A DNA stretch of 64,000 nt, from the NCBI GenBank assembly GCA_960531495.1, contig OY482852.1, positions 28,172,121 to 28,236,120 of the forward strand, written 5' to 3'. The DNA is from Zeus faber. Lineage: Eukaryota; Chordata; Actinopteri; Zeiformes; Zeidae. The translations under genes and the position numbers were made by a program. The notes beneath the pieces are model-generated. The model searched no databases and was not told the DNA's origin. It saw nothing but the letters and a program-made list of their open reading frames with translations. Below are positions 11,873 to 22,962 of the stretch, one piece after another (within the stretch, counting starts at the first letter, position 1; each line of letters opens with the position of its first letter).

Positions 11873-12239
11873 AGACAAACTACGGCCTGCAGGAGGAACG
11901 GTTAAAAAAACATTATGCTGAAGGCCAAGGAGCTCAGACTGCAGCATGAACAGGTCAAAGGAGCAGTGAACCAAATTAAAACCGGTGACTTTATCCCTTA
12001 GATGGGACCCGGGGACGACATAGAGGCATATTTACATGATTTTGAAACCACTGCAACACGGGAGCAATGGCGGAAGGAACAATGGGTAGGAATCCTTACC
12101 CCTTTTCTCTTTGGAGAGGCCCAGAAGGTCTTCCACAATTTTGACCCCACAGTGGCCAACAATTATGATTTGTAAAAGGGGGAAATTCTCAGTAGAATTG
12201 GGCTCACTAAGTTTGGTATGGCCCAGTGATTCCGCATAT
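11873..12239 (+). pseudogene. Gag core of the outer Gmr1-like element
   Basis: From about 12001 one frame reads GPGDDIEAYLHDFETTATRE, then QWVGILTPFLFGEAQKVFHN and KGEILSRIGL. These are the characteristic SCAN-like gag core motifs of Gmr1-like elements. Stops occur before MGPGDD, after ANNYDL and after FGMAQ. The frame ends at about 12239, where the poly-A end of the antisense L1 begins. It is a broken gag from which no product is expected. Confidence 0.72.
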
Positions 12240-12399
12240 GGACTTTTTTTTTATCATTCATTTTTTATTGCGACACCATCAAGTTACAGATAGTGTAACA
12301 GGTTGCCAAATTCATTTTGATTGATTAACCCAACTGTCGTCTGCTCGCCCGACTCTTGCTGATAGTTTCAGGTAAGAAATATCCCAAAATCTTCAAAGC

Positions 12400-13040
12400 C
12401 AGTGTAGCAACTTGAGCTATCATGAGGAGGTGCTCCAACGCTGGACTACAATCTTCTTAGATGCAGTCAGGCCTGCCAACCAGACTTTGCGTGTTTTTCC
12501 CGTAAGGGAAAGGTGGGAATCATCATTCTGTAGATGTACAGCGGGTTACATTGGCAATGTACCCCTGTTAGTTCTGCAAGGGTACTCATAACCTCTCCTC
12601 AAAAACCCTGGGCATTCCCATAACATGTATAAAAGAGCCAACGGTTCCCTGGGAGCAAAATTAACAATATTGGTCAAGTACCAATCCCATTCTATATCTA
12701 ATTCTCAGCATTAGATATGCTCTAAGAAACAATTTAAAATGTATATAGTGATGATTAAGGTTTTTCCAAGCACCAGTAACATTATCCCAAATTGCATCCT
12801 AGTCTGAGTTTTGTCCCAATTCTGATATATCCCTATCTCATGTTTTCATTCCTGATGTCGGAATATATTTCCTGGAGATTAGGTTATCATAGATATACTG
12901 CATGACGTTTTGGAGCACTCTGTAGCCAACTTAATAGGATGGTCTTTTAAATCTCACCCCCAGGGAACCCCGTAGGCTTTACAGGCTGACCCTTACTCTG
13001 AAGTAGGAGAAAATTCTGTTTATCAATATTGTATTGAGAG
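12400..13040 (-). pseudogene. L1 ORF2 C-terminal part
   Basis: The minus strand from 13040 reads SQYNIDKQNFLLLQSKGQPV, then after stops LALLYMLWECPGF (the conserved hMLWECP box of L1 ORF2, about 12610) and GLTASKKIVVQRW (about 12470). It joins the fragment that ends at 17553 once the sushi element is removed. Confidence 0.75.
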
Positions 13041-13448
13041 TGTCATGATCTCCGCCTTCTTCTACTTTCCCCTCCCTCTCCTTACCTGTCCCATTAGCCC
13101 AACTCTATTCACCTGCGCACACAGCTGTTCCAGATCTGCAATCTAACCACTATATATGCCTCTCTCACCAGTCACCCATTGCCAGATTGTCTTCGATGCT
13201 TGCACCAGACTCTCCAGCGTTCTCCGGACTGATTCCCCGCTACCGACTCTGCCTCGCTCCGACCACGTATCCTGCCTGCCCCCCGCCTGTCTTCTGTCTG
13301 CCCTCCCCGTTATCGACCCTGCCTGTACCCGACGATGTATCCTGCCTGCCCCCCTGCCTGTCTTCCGTCTGCTCTACAAATAAAAGACATTACCAAATAT
13401 CCCTGCCTGTCTTTGTGCTGCAATTGGGTCCTAACCACACCTGTTACA
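13041..13448 (+). repeat. 5' LTR of the sushi element
   Basis: Starts TGTCATGATCTCCGCC and ends CACACCTGTTACA. A TATATATG lies near 13153 and AATAAAAGA near 13379. A pair of related CCTGCCTGCCCCCC-containing units lies at about 13270 and 13340. Gag ATG follows at 13466. Confidence 0.85.
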
Positions 13449-13465
13449 GTACAATCTGGCCAACA

Positions 13466-15130
13466 ATGGACCCAGCACACAACCCCGAGTTGCTGGCACG
13501 CATGGGAAGGGTGGAGTCACAGCTCAAACACCAGGAGGCTGTCCGAGCCTCCACCTCAGCGGACGTTCGGCTAGCAGCGGCTAGCCAGGAGCAAGGGCTC
13601 GCCACGCTAGCCGCCCAAGTCCAGCAGCTCGCCATCGCTCTCGGTCAGTTCATCCCGCCGCCTGCTTCCCCGGACCCACCTGCACCAGCACCGGCCCAGC
13701 CTGGGTATTCCCCCGAGCCCCAGGTGGGGGTTTCAGAACGCTACGCCGGAGACGCAGTCGGCTGTAGTCCGTTCATTACGAACTGTTCCATCCTCTTCGC
13801 TCTGCAGCCCCACACCTTCACCTCCGAGGAAGCCAGGGTGGCGTTCACCGTAAATCACCTGACGGGCCGCGCTCAGCTGTGGGGAACGGGCGAGTGGGAA
13901 CGACGCACACCAGCCTGCTCCTCCTTACACGCCTTCGCCGCCGAGCTCCGCAAGGTGTTCGGGGTGACATCACGAGGTTCCGATGCTGCTGGTGGTCTCC
14001 TGGGTCTCAGTCAAGGGTCCCGCTCCGTGGTCGATTACGCGATCGACTTCCGCACCCAGGCTCGACTGAGTGAGTGGAACTCGGCAGCCCAGATTAACGC
14101 GTTCCTGATGGGATTAGCAGAGTACGTGAAGAATGAGCTAGTTTCCCACGACCCGCCCACCTCTCTCGATGGCATCATTAAGCTTGCTTCCCGTATCGAC
14201 CGACGCATCCAGGCCCGGCAGCGAGAGAGGCGTCAGAGGCAAGTGGAGCGCCACCAGCAACCCGTCTTCCAGGTTCCTCCGGGCCGCCAGCTCTTCCGGC
14301 CCGTCAACCCACGAGTGAGGCCTCTCCCATGCGGGTCGGCCGGTCCAGCCTCACCCCAGAGGAGAAGGAGAGACGCCGGGTGGGGAACTTTTGCCTCTAC
14401 TGCGGTCTAGCTGGACACTACATTTCCGGGTGTCCAGTAAAGGGGCTGGGCTCGCCAGTGAGGGAGGAGGTCCCGGTGAGCCACACCTCCAAATCCCCCT
14501 CCAACCTACGCCCCCTCTGCCAGGCTCGGCTGCTCCTGCCCCAAGGCTCACATTCCCTCGCAATACTTATTGACTCTGGTCAATAAGTTAACATAATCGA
14601 CGATATCCTAGCACGGCAGCTGGGTGTTGGTCGAGTTCTCCTGCCTTCTCCGGTACCTGCCACTGCCCTGGATGGCCGCCTCCTGGGGACAGTCACCCAT
14701 CAGACAGTGCCCATCCGCATGCTCCTGTCCGGCAACCACCACGAGACGATACAGTTCTGCATCCTGCACTCACTTCGTCACCCTCTCCTCCTGGGGTTCC
14801 CCTGGCTCAGCGTCACAACCCACACCTCGACTGGACCACAGGGGCTATTCTGGGATGGAGTCCTGCGTGCCATCAGGTCTGCCTGAAGCAAGCCGCCGCA
14901 CCTCAGCCACCCACCAGCTCCAACTCCGCACCCGACATGTTGGGGGTCCCCGCCGAGTACCTCGACTTCAGGGAAGTCTTCAGCAAGGCCAAGGCAACAT
15001 CCCTTCCTCCGCACAGGCCGTACGATATTGCCATCGACCTCCAGCCCGGCTCCATCCCCCCCAGAGGCCGCCTGTACTCCCTGTCCGCCCCGGAGAGAGA
15101 GGCCATGGACACCTATATTAACGATGCCCT
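13466..15130 (+). pseudogene. Sushi-element gag and protease
   Basis: The chosen start is the ATG at 13466, 17 bases after the LTR; an upstream in-frame ATG at 13187 lies inside the LTR. Gag begins MDPAHNPELLARMGRVE and runs open to 14410, with capsid motifs such as FTSEEARVAFTVNHLTGRA and FLMGLAEYVKNEL. A frameshift near 14330 is needed to reach the CCHC zinc knuckle CLYCGLAGHYISGC (about 14395) and the protease active site LIDSG (about 14568). A TAA stop follows two codons later. The protease continues as ARQLGVGRVLL and LLLGFPWL. Gag packages RNA and the protease would process the polyprotein. Confidence 0.85.
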
Positions 15131-16749
15131 GGCGGCGGACATCATCCGTCCCTCCTCATCCCGGCGGGGGTGGGCTTCTTCTTCGTGGAGAAGAAGGACA
15201 AGTCGCTTCGCCCCTGTATTGACTATCCCGGTCTCAGCGACATTACGGTCAAGAACCGCTATCCCCTGCCCCTCATCTCATCAGCCTTCGAACTCCTGGG
15301 GGGGGGGCACGGTGTTCACCAAGCTCGACCTACGCAACGCCTACCATCTGGTCCGGGTTCGAGAGGGGGATAAATGGAAGACGGGTTCAACACTCCCTCC
15401 AGTCACTACGAATATCTGGTGATGCCCTTTGGTCTCACCACGCCCCCGCCGTCTTCCAGGCCCTGGTCAATGACGTGCTCAGGGACATGCTCAACAAATT
15501 TGTCTTTGTGTACCTCGACGACATCCTGATCTTCTCCCGATCCCAAGCTGAGCACGTCCACCACATCCAGACAGTCCTGCAGCACCTCCTGGAGAACTCA
15601 GTCTTTGTGAAGGCGGAGAAGTGTGAGTTTCATGTCCCGTCCGTCTCCTTCCTGGGGTACGTCGTAGGGAGGGGGACCATCCAGATGGACTCCACTAAGG
15701 TCTCTGCCGTCACTACCTGGCCCGCCCCGGACACACGCAAACAACTCCAGCGCTTCCTCGGTTTTGCCAACTTCTATTGGAGGTTCATCCGAGGCTACAG
15801 CAAGGTGGCTGCCCCCCTCACCGCCCTAACTTCCTCCAAGGTGCCATTTCGGTGGTCCACCGCCGCCAACGACGCCTTCCTGGCCCTGAAGGCACGGTTC
15901 ATTTCAGCCCCCATTCTGGTATTGCCTGACCCCGAACCGCAGTACGTGGTTGAAGTGGACGCCTCCGATGTGGGAGTCGGAGCTGTTCTGTCCCAGAGAA
16001 CCGCCTCCAACCAGAAGCTTCATCCCTGCGCCTTCTTCTCCAGGCGTTTAACCCCGGCCGAGAGGAACTACGACATCGGGAATAGGGAGCTTCTCGCCGT
16101 CAAATTGGCGCTGGAGGAGTGGCGACACTGGCTAGAGGGAACCCAGCTGCCGTTCCTGGTGTGGACTGACCACAAGAACCTGGAGTATATCCAGTCCGCC
16201 AGGAGACTGAACTCCTGTCAGGCCCGTTGGGTGCTCTTCCTAACAAGGTTCAATTTCTCCCTCTCCTATCGGCCGGGGTCACACAATATCAAACTTGACG
16301 CCCTGTCCCGGCAGTTCCAGGAGGAGGAGGAAGGCGCTGCTGACCCTGACACCATTCTTCCGTCCTCCCGTCTAGTTGCCACACTCACCTGGGAGGTAGA
16401 AGAGAAGGTCAGAGCCGCCGCCGAGGACCAACCTGGACCCAGCGCATGTCCGCCCAACTGTCTGTTCGTCCTGCCTGACCTCCGGTCCGAGGTTCTCCAG
16501 TGGGCCCACAACTCCCGACTCACCTGCCACCCAGGAATTCAGCGGATGAAGGAGGTCGTCCAGCGTCGCTTCTGGTGGTCCTCCCTGGGTGAGGACGTCC
16601 GAGGGTTTGTCAATGCCTGCCCCACCTGTAACCAGCACAAACCGCACAAATCTTCTTGCTCCTGCTGGTCTCCTACACCCACTGCCAGTTCCTCATCGCC
16701 CCTGGTCTCACATCTCCATGGACTTTGTCACCGGTCTGCCACCGTCTAG
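14937..16749 (+). pseudogene. Sushi-element RT, RNase H and integrase zinc domain
   Basis: RT starts around LDFREVFSKAKATSLPPHR (14962) and IPPRGRLYSLSAPE. Frameshifts near 15165, 15300 and 15375-15475 break it. A 424-codon open frame from 15475 contains the RT catalytic box VYLDDIL, the thumb FLGYVVG, and the RNase H motifs [27 protein letters not shown] and WTDHKN. It ends with the integrase zinc motif ([10 protein letters not shown], then CPTCNQH). All catalytic residues visible in this segment are intact; only the frame is broken. Confidence 0.88.
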
Positions 16750-17552
16750 CGGCAACACCGGTTTAGCAAGATGGCTCACTTCGTGCCTCTACCGAAGCTC
16801 CCGTTAGCCAAGGGCACCGACGAGCTATTATTGTACCATGTCGTCCGCCTCCATGGCATCCCGGTTGATGTATCCGACCGGGGTCCCCAGTTCGCCGCTG
16901 TCTTCTGGAGGTAGTTCTGTGCGCTCCTGGGGGCCACCGTCAGCCTCTCTTCAGGGTACCACCCCCAGTCCAACGGCCAAATGGAGCGGAAGAACCAGGA
17001 GATGGAGACGGCCCTTCGCTGCATGACATCACAACACCCGTCGTCCTGGTCTGAGCAGCTTTTGTGGATGGAATATGCCCACAACACCCTGACCAGTTCT
17101 GCCACAGGCCTCTCCCCCTTCCAGTGCGCCTACGGCTTCCAGCCGCCTCTGTTCCCGGCCCTTGAGAAGGAGGCTTCCTGCCCGTCCGTCCAGGCCTTCA
17201 TTCGCCGCTACCGCAGGACCTGGACCCGGGCCCGGGCCACCCTCCTCCGAGCCGCTGGCCGCAACGCCTCTGCCGCCAACCGTCGTCGCTCCCAGGCCCC
17301 GGAGTACCAGCCAGGCCAGAAGGTCTGGCTCTCCACCCGGGATCTCCCCCTTAAGGTGGAGGTCCAAAAAGCTGGCTCCTCTGTTCATCGGCCCGTTCAT
17401 GATCGAGAAGGTCGTCAACCCGGTGGCAGTGCGGCTCAAGCTCCCAGGTCCATGCGCGTCCATCCCACCTTCCATGTGTCCAAAGTTAATCCGGTCCGGG
17501 AGAGTGCTCTGGTCCCCTTGGCGCCTCCCCCGCCTCCTCCGCGCTTCAGACA
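16650..17552 (+). pseudogene. Sushi-element integrase core and C-terminus
   Basis: Fragments [13 protein letters not shown] (first catalytic Asp) and VSDRGPQF (second catalytic Asp, about 16875) lie in different frames, with a TAG at the FW position. From 16981 an open frame continues GYHPQSNGQMERKNQEME (catalytic Glu), [19 protein letters not shown] and [14 protein letters not shown] further frameshift leads to [19 protein letters not shown] and [13 protein letters not shown]. The frame stops in a run of prolines with no chromodomain. The three catalytic acidic residues are all recognisable. Confidence 0.85.
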
Positions 17553-18977
17553 TCTTAATACAAATGCCCAATGTTACAGTTTACAATTTGGACTTGCCCA
17601 TCCCCCATCATTTTTTAATTGAAGAGCTGACCTTACTTTACCTTACTTACCTGACTTTATATGGTTTACCATTCCAAAAATAGCATCGTAGTGAGGTGTC
17701 CAGTTTTTGCCAATATCCTATTGGAGGTGCAAGTGGGATCATTGAGCTGATAAAATGAATGCGGGCAAAGATGTTCATTTTGATGACCGATGTATGGGCT
17801 GGAACTGATGCTGGCAGGTGTCTCCTTCTTTTGATATCTTAATTTGTTTTGGCTATTGGCGAGGGAAGTACTAACTTAAATACCCAAGTAAAGGACCTCA
17901 TTTGTTACATTAATCTGGGGAGGGAGGCACACCTTACTTTTGTCCGTTAATCAGCATCAGTGCTGAGTTTGACACATTAACCTTGTATCCTCCAGTGTTT
18001 TTAAAACAAATAGGAGAGTTTGTTGAACATCTGCCATATAAACGAATGTGTCGTTCGCATAGAGTGATATTCAGTGTGATTGTAATAGAGGAAATCTGAG
18101 GACAGTTTTGAATTAACTGTGCAAGCAGTTCGATGGATATTTTAAAGATTAAAGGAGACAGAGGGTCCCCTTGCTGTGTGCCCCGTTATGTCAAATAAAT
18201 CTGATAAGCCTCCTCCTACACATACCCGGGCTGAAGGATACAGTGTTTAAATTATATGGCTAAATATATCTCCACACGTAAATAATTTTAGAACCCTCCA
18301 AAGATTTAGCCATTGAAGACGATCAAACTCCTTTTCAGCATCTAGAAATAGCAGGCTACAGGCAGGCAGTATTTTATGTGCTGCACATAGTACTGTATGT
18401 GGTGGAGCCGAAGAATATTATCAGAGGTGAGATGTCCCTTAATAAAGCCTGTTTGATCTGGGCTAATTATTTTCTCAACCACAGTCTCATGTCTACTGGC
18501 TTTAAGTCTTTGAAAAATATCTTCAGGTCGGCATTTATGAATGAGATGGGACAATGATTGGCACACTGGTGCTAAGTAGAGTTCCACAGTTATGCCATCT
18601 ATAGTTTGTGTATGGCAGTGTAATCGGAGAGTCTACAGTTTAGGTGTGCTCTAATGACAACGTAGGGAGGTCCAGTCCACCAGAGGAAATTGGTGAAGTC
18701 ATCTTTAGAAGGAACTTGTATACAGTTCTTTAAAGTAATTCTTGAATGTGTCCTTTATTTCCTGTCAAAGATGCTACTCCACATATCGCACATCTGATCG
18801 CTGGTATGGATCTTTTAGCTTCTTGTTGTCTGAGAGTTAGTGCCTCAGTCTGCTGCCTAATACTTATGTTTGGTTATATGGATCATATATTCTGCCCTGC
18901 GTCTTAGCAAATCATTAAATTCTGCTTGTTTTGTTATAACTTCTATATAGCTTGTTTTCGTAACTCCTTTAAAGGTC
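17553..18977 (-). pseudogene. L1 ORF2 reverse transcriptase region
   Basis: Minus-strand fragments in L1 order: EFNDLLRRRAEYMIH (about 18925), IISPDQTGFIKGHLTSDNIL (about 18465), LDAEKEFDRLQW (about 18320, RT motif A with its Asp), VIKMNIFARIHFISSMIPLA (about 17770) and FWNGK (about 17670), then [11 protein letters not shown]. The order and spacing follow L1 ORF2. Multiple stops show it is dead. The sequence stops at 17553 against the sushi element and continues at 13040. Confidence 0.78.
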
Positions 18978-19256
18978 TGTGGCAGTTTCTCCTACCACAC
19001 GCCACCCATGTGGTGTTTTCAGGGCTCTCCGGCACAGAGATACATAAGACTGTGGGTTGTAAACATCAGTTTATTGTAAAGAGTGGGCCAGCTGGAATTA
19101 GCCCAGTAGCAGATAGAACATGTCGTGACAGGGCTCCTATCCTGAGTGTGTGTGGGGATGGCGGATAACCTGCTGCTCGTTAGACCAATCAACGAGCAAC
19201 AGGTTGAAGCCACCCTGATTCCAATCACCTAGATCCAGGTCAGGTGTGGCTGCTCA
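18978..19256 (-). repeat. LTR-like repeat, copy 1
   Basis: Shares CAGGGCTCCTATCCTGAGTG, CCACCC..GTG and GAGCAACAGGT blocks with copies at 19782-20056 and, inverted, 51156-51425. A partial copy lies at 44399-44495. Confidence 0.75.
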
Positions 19257-19781
19257 CCAGACAACTCTGACACCAAACTGAAGCCAAACTGAGGCTTAAA
19301 CAGTTTCTCACACAGGGTTCCTATACCTTAAATAATAAAAACACCCAACTCTGAAACAGGGTTCCCATACCTTAAACAAACAAATGTCCAAAAAATATTA
19401 ACTGGCCCCCTTCCAGAGGACCTGGTTCCCCGGAGCCACGGTCGACCGGCCTCCTTGCCCCATGGTGACGACAGACTGCGCCCTTCTCCATTCCGGAGCC
19501 ATGACTTGGCTGTTGCAGGGGCTGCTTGGAGGGGTGGCCTGGCTGCTGGACTGCTGGATGGTTCCGGCAGTGGCGGAGGTGCTAGCTGCAGACCGTTACT
19601 CATGGTGGTTGCTGTGACTGCTTCTCCCCCAGTCCTCCGTCAGACAACCTGGGTTCTGCTGCTGCCAGTCGGGAGAGGGTTGGTGCTGGGGCCGCTGTTG
19701 GCCCGCTGGTGGCTCCAGGGCACCTTGGACAGGCCCTCTGTGTCCCTTCCCCGTGCCGGAGAGTCCCTGCACAGGTGCCAG

Positions 19782-20056
19782 TGTAGCAGCTTCTCCTACC
19801 ACATGCCACCCAAGTGACTTTTTCAGGGCTCTCCGGCACAGAAGACACAGAAGACGGTGGGTTGTAAACACCAGTTTGTTGTAGTGAGTTGGCCAGTTGA
19901 AATTAGCCAGGAGCAAAAAGAACATGACAGGGCTCCTATCCTGAGTGTGTGTGGGGATGGTGGTTTTACCTGCGCTCATTAGTCCAACCAACCAGCAACA
20001 GGTATGCAGCCACTCTGATCCCAATCACCTAGATCCAAGTCGGGTGTGGCGGCTCA
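19782..20056 (-). repeat. LTR-like repeat, copy 2
   Basis: Clearly related to copy 1 but with many substitutions. Next to its minus-strand end (19781 and below) lies the primer-binding-site-like sequence. Confidence 0.75.
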
Positions 20057-20061
20057 ACACA

Positions 20062-20775
20062 CCATCTCCACAACACAAGGGAATTTTCCAAAACATTCAA
20101 TTGTTCTAGGGTGGAAATCTTTTGAAGCTGGTTTTTATATAGGTGGGAACTGAACCATATGGTTTTATTACGTATGAAATCCTTGATGGAGGCCTTAACT
20201 ACTGTCATATCTGTGGCACTATTTTTGTTTAAAGTCATAAATTCACTCACTTCTGTTATTAATTCTGTTGGAAATGCATTTTTTTTTTAGAAGGGTGGAG
20301 TTAAACCTCCATCTAGAAGCCTAATTTTTGATATTCCAATAATTAAAAGTATATATGATTGGGTTGTTATCAGATATATGTCTGGGCAAAGATTATATTG
20401 AGTGTACCGAAGACAATAAACCAGAGGATATAAGAATGTAATCAATTCTTGTGGAGAAAAAGGTATAGTCTTTAGCAGATGAATTATGCATGCCCCACAC
20501 ATCAGTTAAGTTTAAGTCAGTTATAGAGATGAAATGCTTTGGGGCCAATTTATACATATATGCTACATCTCATTAATATCATAAGTCCTTTTGTACGAGT
20601 ACCATCGGCTGATGCCACAACAGGTTTATAAAAACTGTTTTGAATCCTGGAAATGTAATTAGGTTTAAGATGTGTTTCCTGCAACAAGGCAATATCCATA
20701 AGAAATAAGAAATCTAAAATCTTTGAACGCTTATAGGGAGAGTTTATTCCTCTAACATTAAATTAAACAATATTG
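20062..20775 (-). pseudogene. L1 ORF2 start: AP endonuclease and linker
   Basis: Reading the minus strand from about 20770, one frame gives FNVRGINSPYKRSKILDF, then DIALLQETHLKPNYISRIQ. These are the N-terminal strand (Asn) and the catalytic QETH motif of the L1 endonuclease that nicks the target. Further on (20250-20080) is MSEFMTLNKNSATDMTVVKA with SHLYKNQLQK, the linker helix region before RT. The SDH part of the endonuclease was not seen, so the middle is probably deleted. Confidence 0.72.
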
Positions 20776-21189
20776 AAACATTCCAATTTATTTGGGTTGT
20801 TAATATTCCCCTGGATCTGTTGTGAGATGTTACTGGAACCCTGAGTTACCCTCCTCCCATTCAACCCCTTACCTTGTACCATCTGTGAGTCTCACAAATA
20901 CCCCTTTCCCACTGCACCAAAAACCAACCAACATCTGGCTTTTGTCTTTAGAAGGAAGGGTTACACTTTGTATTCATTGCCCGGACAAATGACTGCTGTA
21001 GTCACAGGTATTTATCGGCTCAAGCTTTGACAGTGATGGAAACATGGCACCCAGATTGACAAATTTTCGCCCTTTTCGGGCGCAATGCGACCCGCGTTGA
21101 AGACGTAATGTAAAGTGAAAATGTTTGGAAAAAAAATGGCACGTGCCCGAAATTAGGCATAAAAGGCTATGCTGCCACTGAAATTTCTT

Positions 21190-21825
21190 TTTGCAGCATT
21201 ACCAAAGAATTGGGCGTGGTACTGTGTGCCAGACGAGGTTGGACGCACAGACCAGAGCTACACATGTAATGGTGGCCAGGTTACCAACTCTCTATTTGCT
21301 TGCCAAGGTACTTCTGGGCAATGGGCAGTCCTCTGATGAACCAGAGCCAGCCTCAGTGGCTGAGGAGGCGCCTCTGGAGAGGGCTCTGCCGTTATCAGGT
21401 GAGGAAGCTAACCCTGTTTCCCTCCAACCTCCTCTCTCAGGCCAGTATGGTACAGCATAACTAAATTCTCTGGTTACTGCTTTGAGAAACGTCAGAGTCC
21501 TAGAAGGTGTGGACGTGGGACAAGTGGCACCCTCAAAAATTCCCCCACTTCGCTGTCAAGAATGGGTTATTATACCAGGTGATAATAGTAAACAATTAAA
21601 TGACTGAGCAGCTACTGGTACCAAAACCTTTTCGTCACACAGTATTAGAACTATACCACACCCACTTACTGCGAGCCCACTTGGGCGTGGATAAAACACA
21701 ACAGAATTGTACAGATTGAAAGAGATGGGCGCAACTGGGATCAACTCCTCTCCTGTCTCATGTTTGCAGTTAGAGAGGTGCCCCAAGGCTTCTACAGGTT
21801 TCTCGCCCTCTAAGCAGGTGGCTTA
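21190..21825 (+). pseudogene. Pol remains of the outer Gmr1-like element
   Basis: At about 21605-21710 a frame reads QLLVPKPFRHTVLELYHTHL and LRAHLGVDKTQQ, the integrase zinc-domain start (His pair). At about 21718-21810 another frame gives RDGRNWDQLLSCLMFAVREV followed by PQGF, a later integrase block. The middle of integrase is deleted between them. The preceding open stretch (21191-21460) is Glu- and Pro-rich without a recognised domain and may be the linker of the same pol. It shares strand and family with the gag at 11873-12239 on the other side of the L1. Confidence 0.6.
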
Positions 21826-22059
21826 GCTAGATGCCATTCAAAGCTGGCCCAAACCCATATCAAAGAAGGAAGATGGTCTCCAAAATAAGTAATATGGTAA
21901 AAATCTATCTTGGCAAATCATATTTCAATAATCCAAAAACAAAGAACACATATTGTGATCCAAATTTAAAAAAGACTGACTCCAACCAGGATGTCCCCCC
22001 TCCCCGAGTCTCCTTATTTCAATGAGATCTTCCCGAGGTCCCACTCAACAGCGTCCAGG

Positions 22060-22920
22060 CCCAGGGAAATGTGTTGATTTGTGGGGACTTACCTGCCCAA
22101 AACAGGTAACCTGTCTGACTTTACAAGTGTAAAGGGAGATGACCACATCTCTGGTCACACCTACCCTTACAACATGGTTGATCAGCCAAGAAAAAGCTTG
22201 ACAACCAGGTTAACAGAAATGGGAAACAGCTGCTACAGCTCTGTGAAAGCCTGGGTTTGTACATCGTCAATGGGAGGGGACTCTCTGGGACAGTGCACCT
22301 GTAGTTCATCTATTGGCTGTAGCACTGTTGACTATGCAATCACAAACTTAAACCCATTCTCTTTCAAAGCATTAATTGTCAAACCACTAACACCTCTGTC
22401 AGATCATAGCCGAATGACTATCTTTAAACAACAGAAACCACTACCACACAAGCAAAGCCCAGTAAGCTGTACGAATCTGTACAGATGTGCCCAAAACAGC
22501 ACAGAAGAATGTCAGAACCCACAATTAAATCTCTCAAATAATTATCTTAAAACTTCAAGGTTACGATCACAATAAAGAAGATGTAAATATCACTGATACA
22601 AAATACAAATAAAATATTTGATGAATTGCCATCTATATAAAATGTAAAGCCCTCAAAACCAAAAACAACCAAAAACATAATCTCAGAAAACTGGTTTGAT
22701 TCAGAAGGTCAAAACATGAGGAAATTCCTAAAAAAGAAACGCCAAAGTTCACACAAAATTAATAAGAAACCATTGAAAAACCAATCAAATAAAATCTGTT
22801 TTGGGAAAACTGGAATGCACTGAATAAAAAAGCCAATACAGATTTCCCAATCCAAAATGGAGACATGGAAAGATTATTTTGAAAAGCTGCCCTGCACTGA
22901 GCACACTAGGCTACATGGAT
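22060..22920 (+). pseudogene. LINE endonuclease and linker remnant
   Basis: One frame reads LICGDLPAQTGNLSDFTSVK (the GDxN-type catalytic motif, with Asn changed to Pro), GHTYPYNMVDQPR and NRNGKQLLQLCESLGLYIVN. A second frame continues CSSSIGCSTVDYAITNLNPF (conserved Asp-Tyr) and PLTPLSDHSRMT (catalytic SDH). This is an apurinic-type endonuclease. The linker frame NWFDSEGQNMRKFLKK and METWKDYFEKL follows. A frameshift near 22260-22290 and stops show decay. Confidence 0.7.
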
Positions 22921-22962
22921 GGGTGCTCAGAGCTTGCGGCCGGATGGGGCATCTGGCCAGAT

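Larger units (their letters stand above)
13041..17552 (+). mobile_element. Tf1/sushi-type Ty3/gypsy retrotransposon lacking its 3' end
   Basis: It has one LTR at 13041-13448, then gag with a zinc knuckle, protease, RT, RNase H, integrase zinc domain and integrase core, in standard Ty3/gypsy order. The coding run ends in a proline tract at about 17548 and passes straight into L1 sequence, so the chromodomain and 3' LTR are missing. At least six frame breaks and several stops are present. GC content is clearly higher than in the flanking L1, consistent with a younger insertion. It belongs to the group related to the domesticated mammalian RTL/PEG10 genes. Confidence 0.88.
18978..20056 (-). mobile_element. 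Small LTR-bearing element (TRIM-like), nested in the L1
   Basis: Two direct copies of a 275-280 bp sequence (18978-19256 and 19782-20056) flank about 525 bp without coding capacity. On the minus strand each copy has TGAGC...CCACA-like ends and an AATAAACTG motif. Directly after the upstream copy, the minus strand reads C then TGGCACCTGTGCAGGGAC. This matches a lysine-tRNA type primer binding site at most positions. L1 sequence flanks it on both sides. I found no target duplication and no clear polypurine tract, so other explanations (two independent repeat copies) remain possible. Confidence 0.6.
12245..20775 (-). mobile_element. Antisense L1-type LINE, split by two LTR insertions
   Basis: On the minus strand, L1 ORF2 can be followed from its endonuclease start near 20770 to its C-terminus near 12400. 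The 3' end is near 12245, where AATAAAAAATGAATGAT and an A-run occur. It is interrupted by a small LTR element at 18978-20056 and a Tf1/sushi element at 13041-17552. The L1 reading resumes on the far side of each. No ORF1 was recognised; the 5' limit is uncertain and may extend to about 21000. Target duplications were not found. All reading frames contain stops. Confidence 0.8.
7342..21825 (+). mobile_element. Outer Gmr1-like Ty3/gypsy element, split by later insertions
   Basis: The pieces, in order, are an LTR at 7342-7760, the gag start at 7809-7920, the rest of a gag core at 11873-12239, and integrase remains at about 21590-21825. All are on the plus strand and similar in kind to the element at 8029-11005. 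The gaps between them are filled by a TIR element (7921-11872) and an antisense L1 (about 12245-20775). Gmr1-like elements are Ty3/gypsy retrotransposons of fish and other deuterostomes. Protease, most of pol and the 3' LTR were not found, so the element is dead. That the pieces are one original insertion is inferred from order, strand and gag continuity. Confidence 0.65.

Noticed and set aside
17029-17571. 180-codon minus-strand ORF
   Set aside because: Antisense shadow of the GC-rich sushi integrase region.
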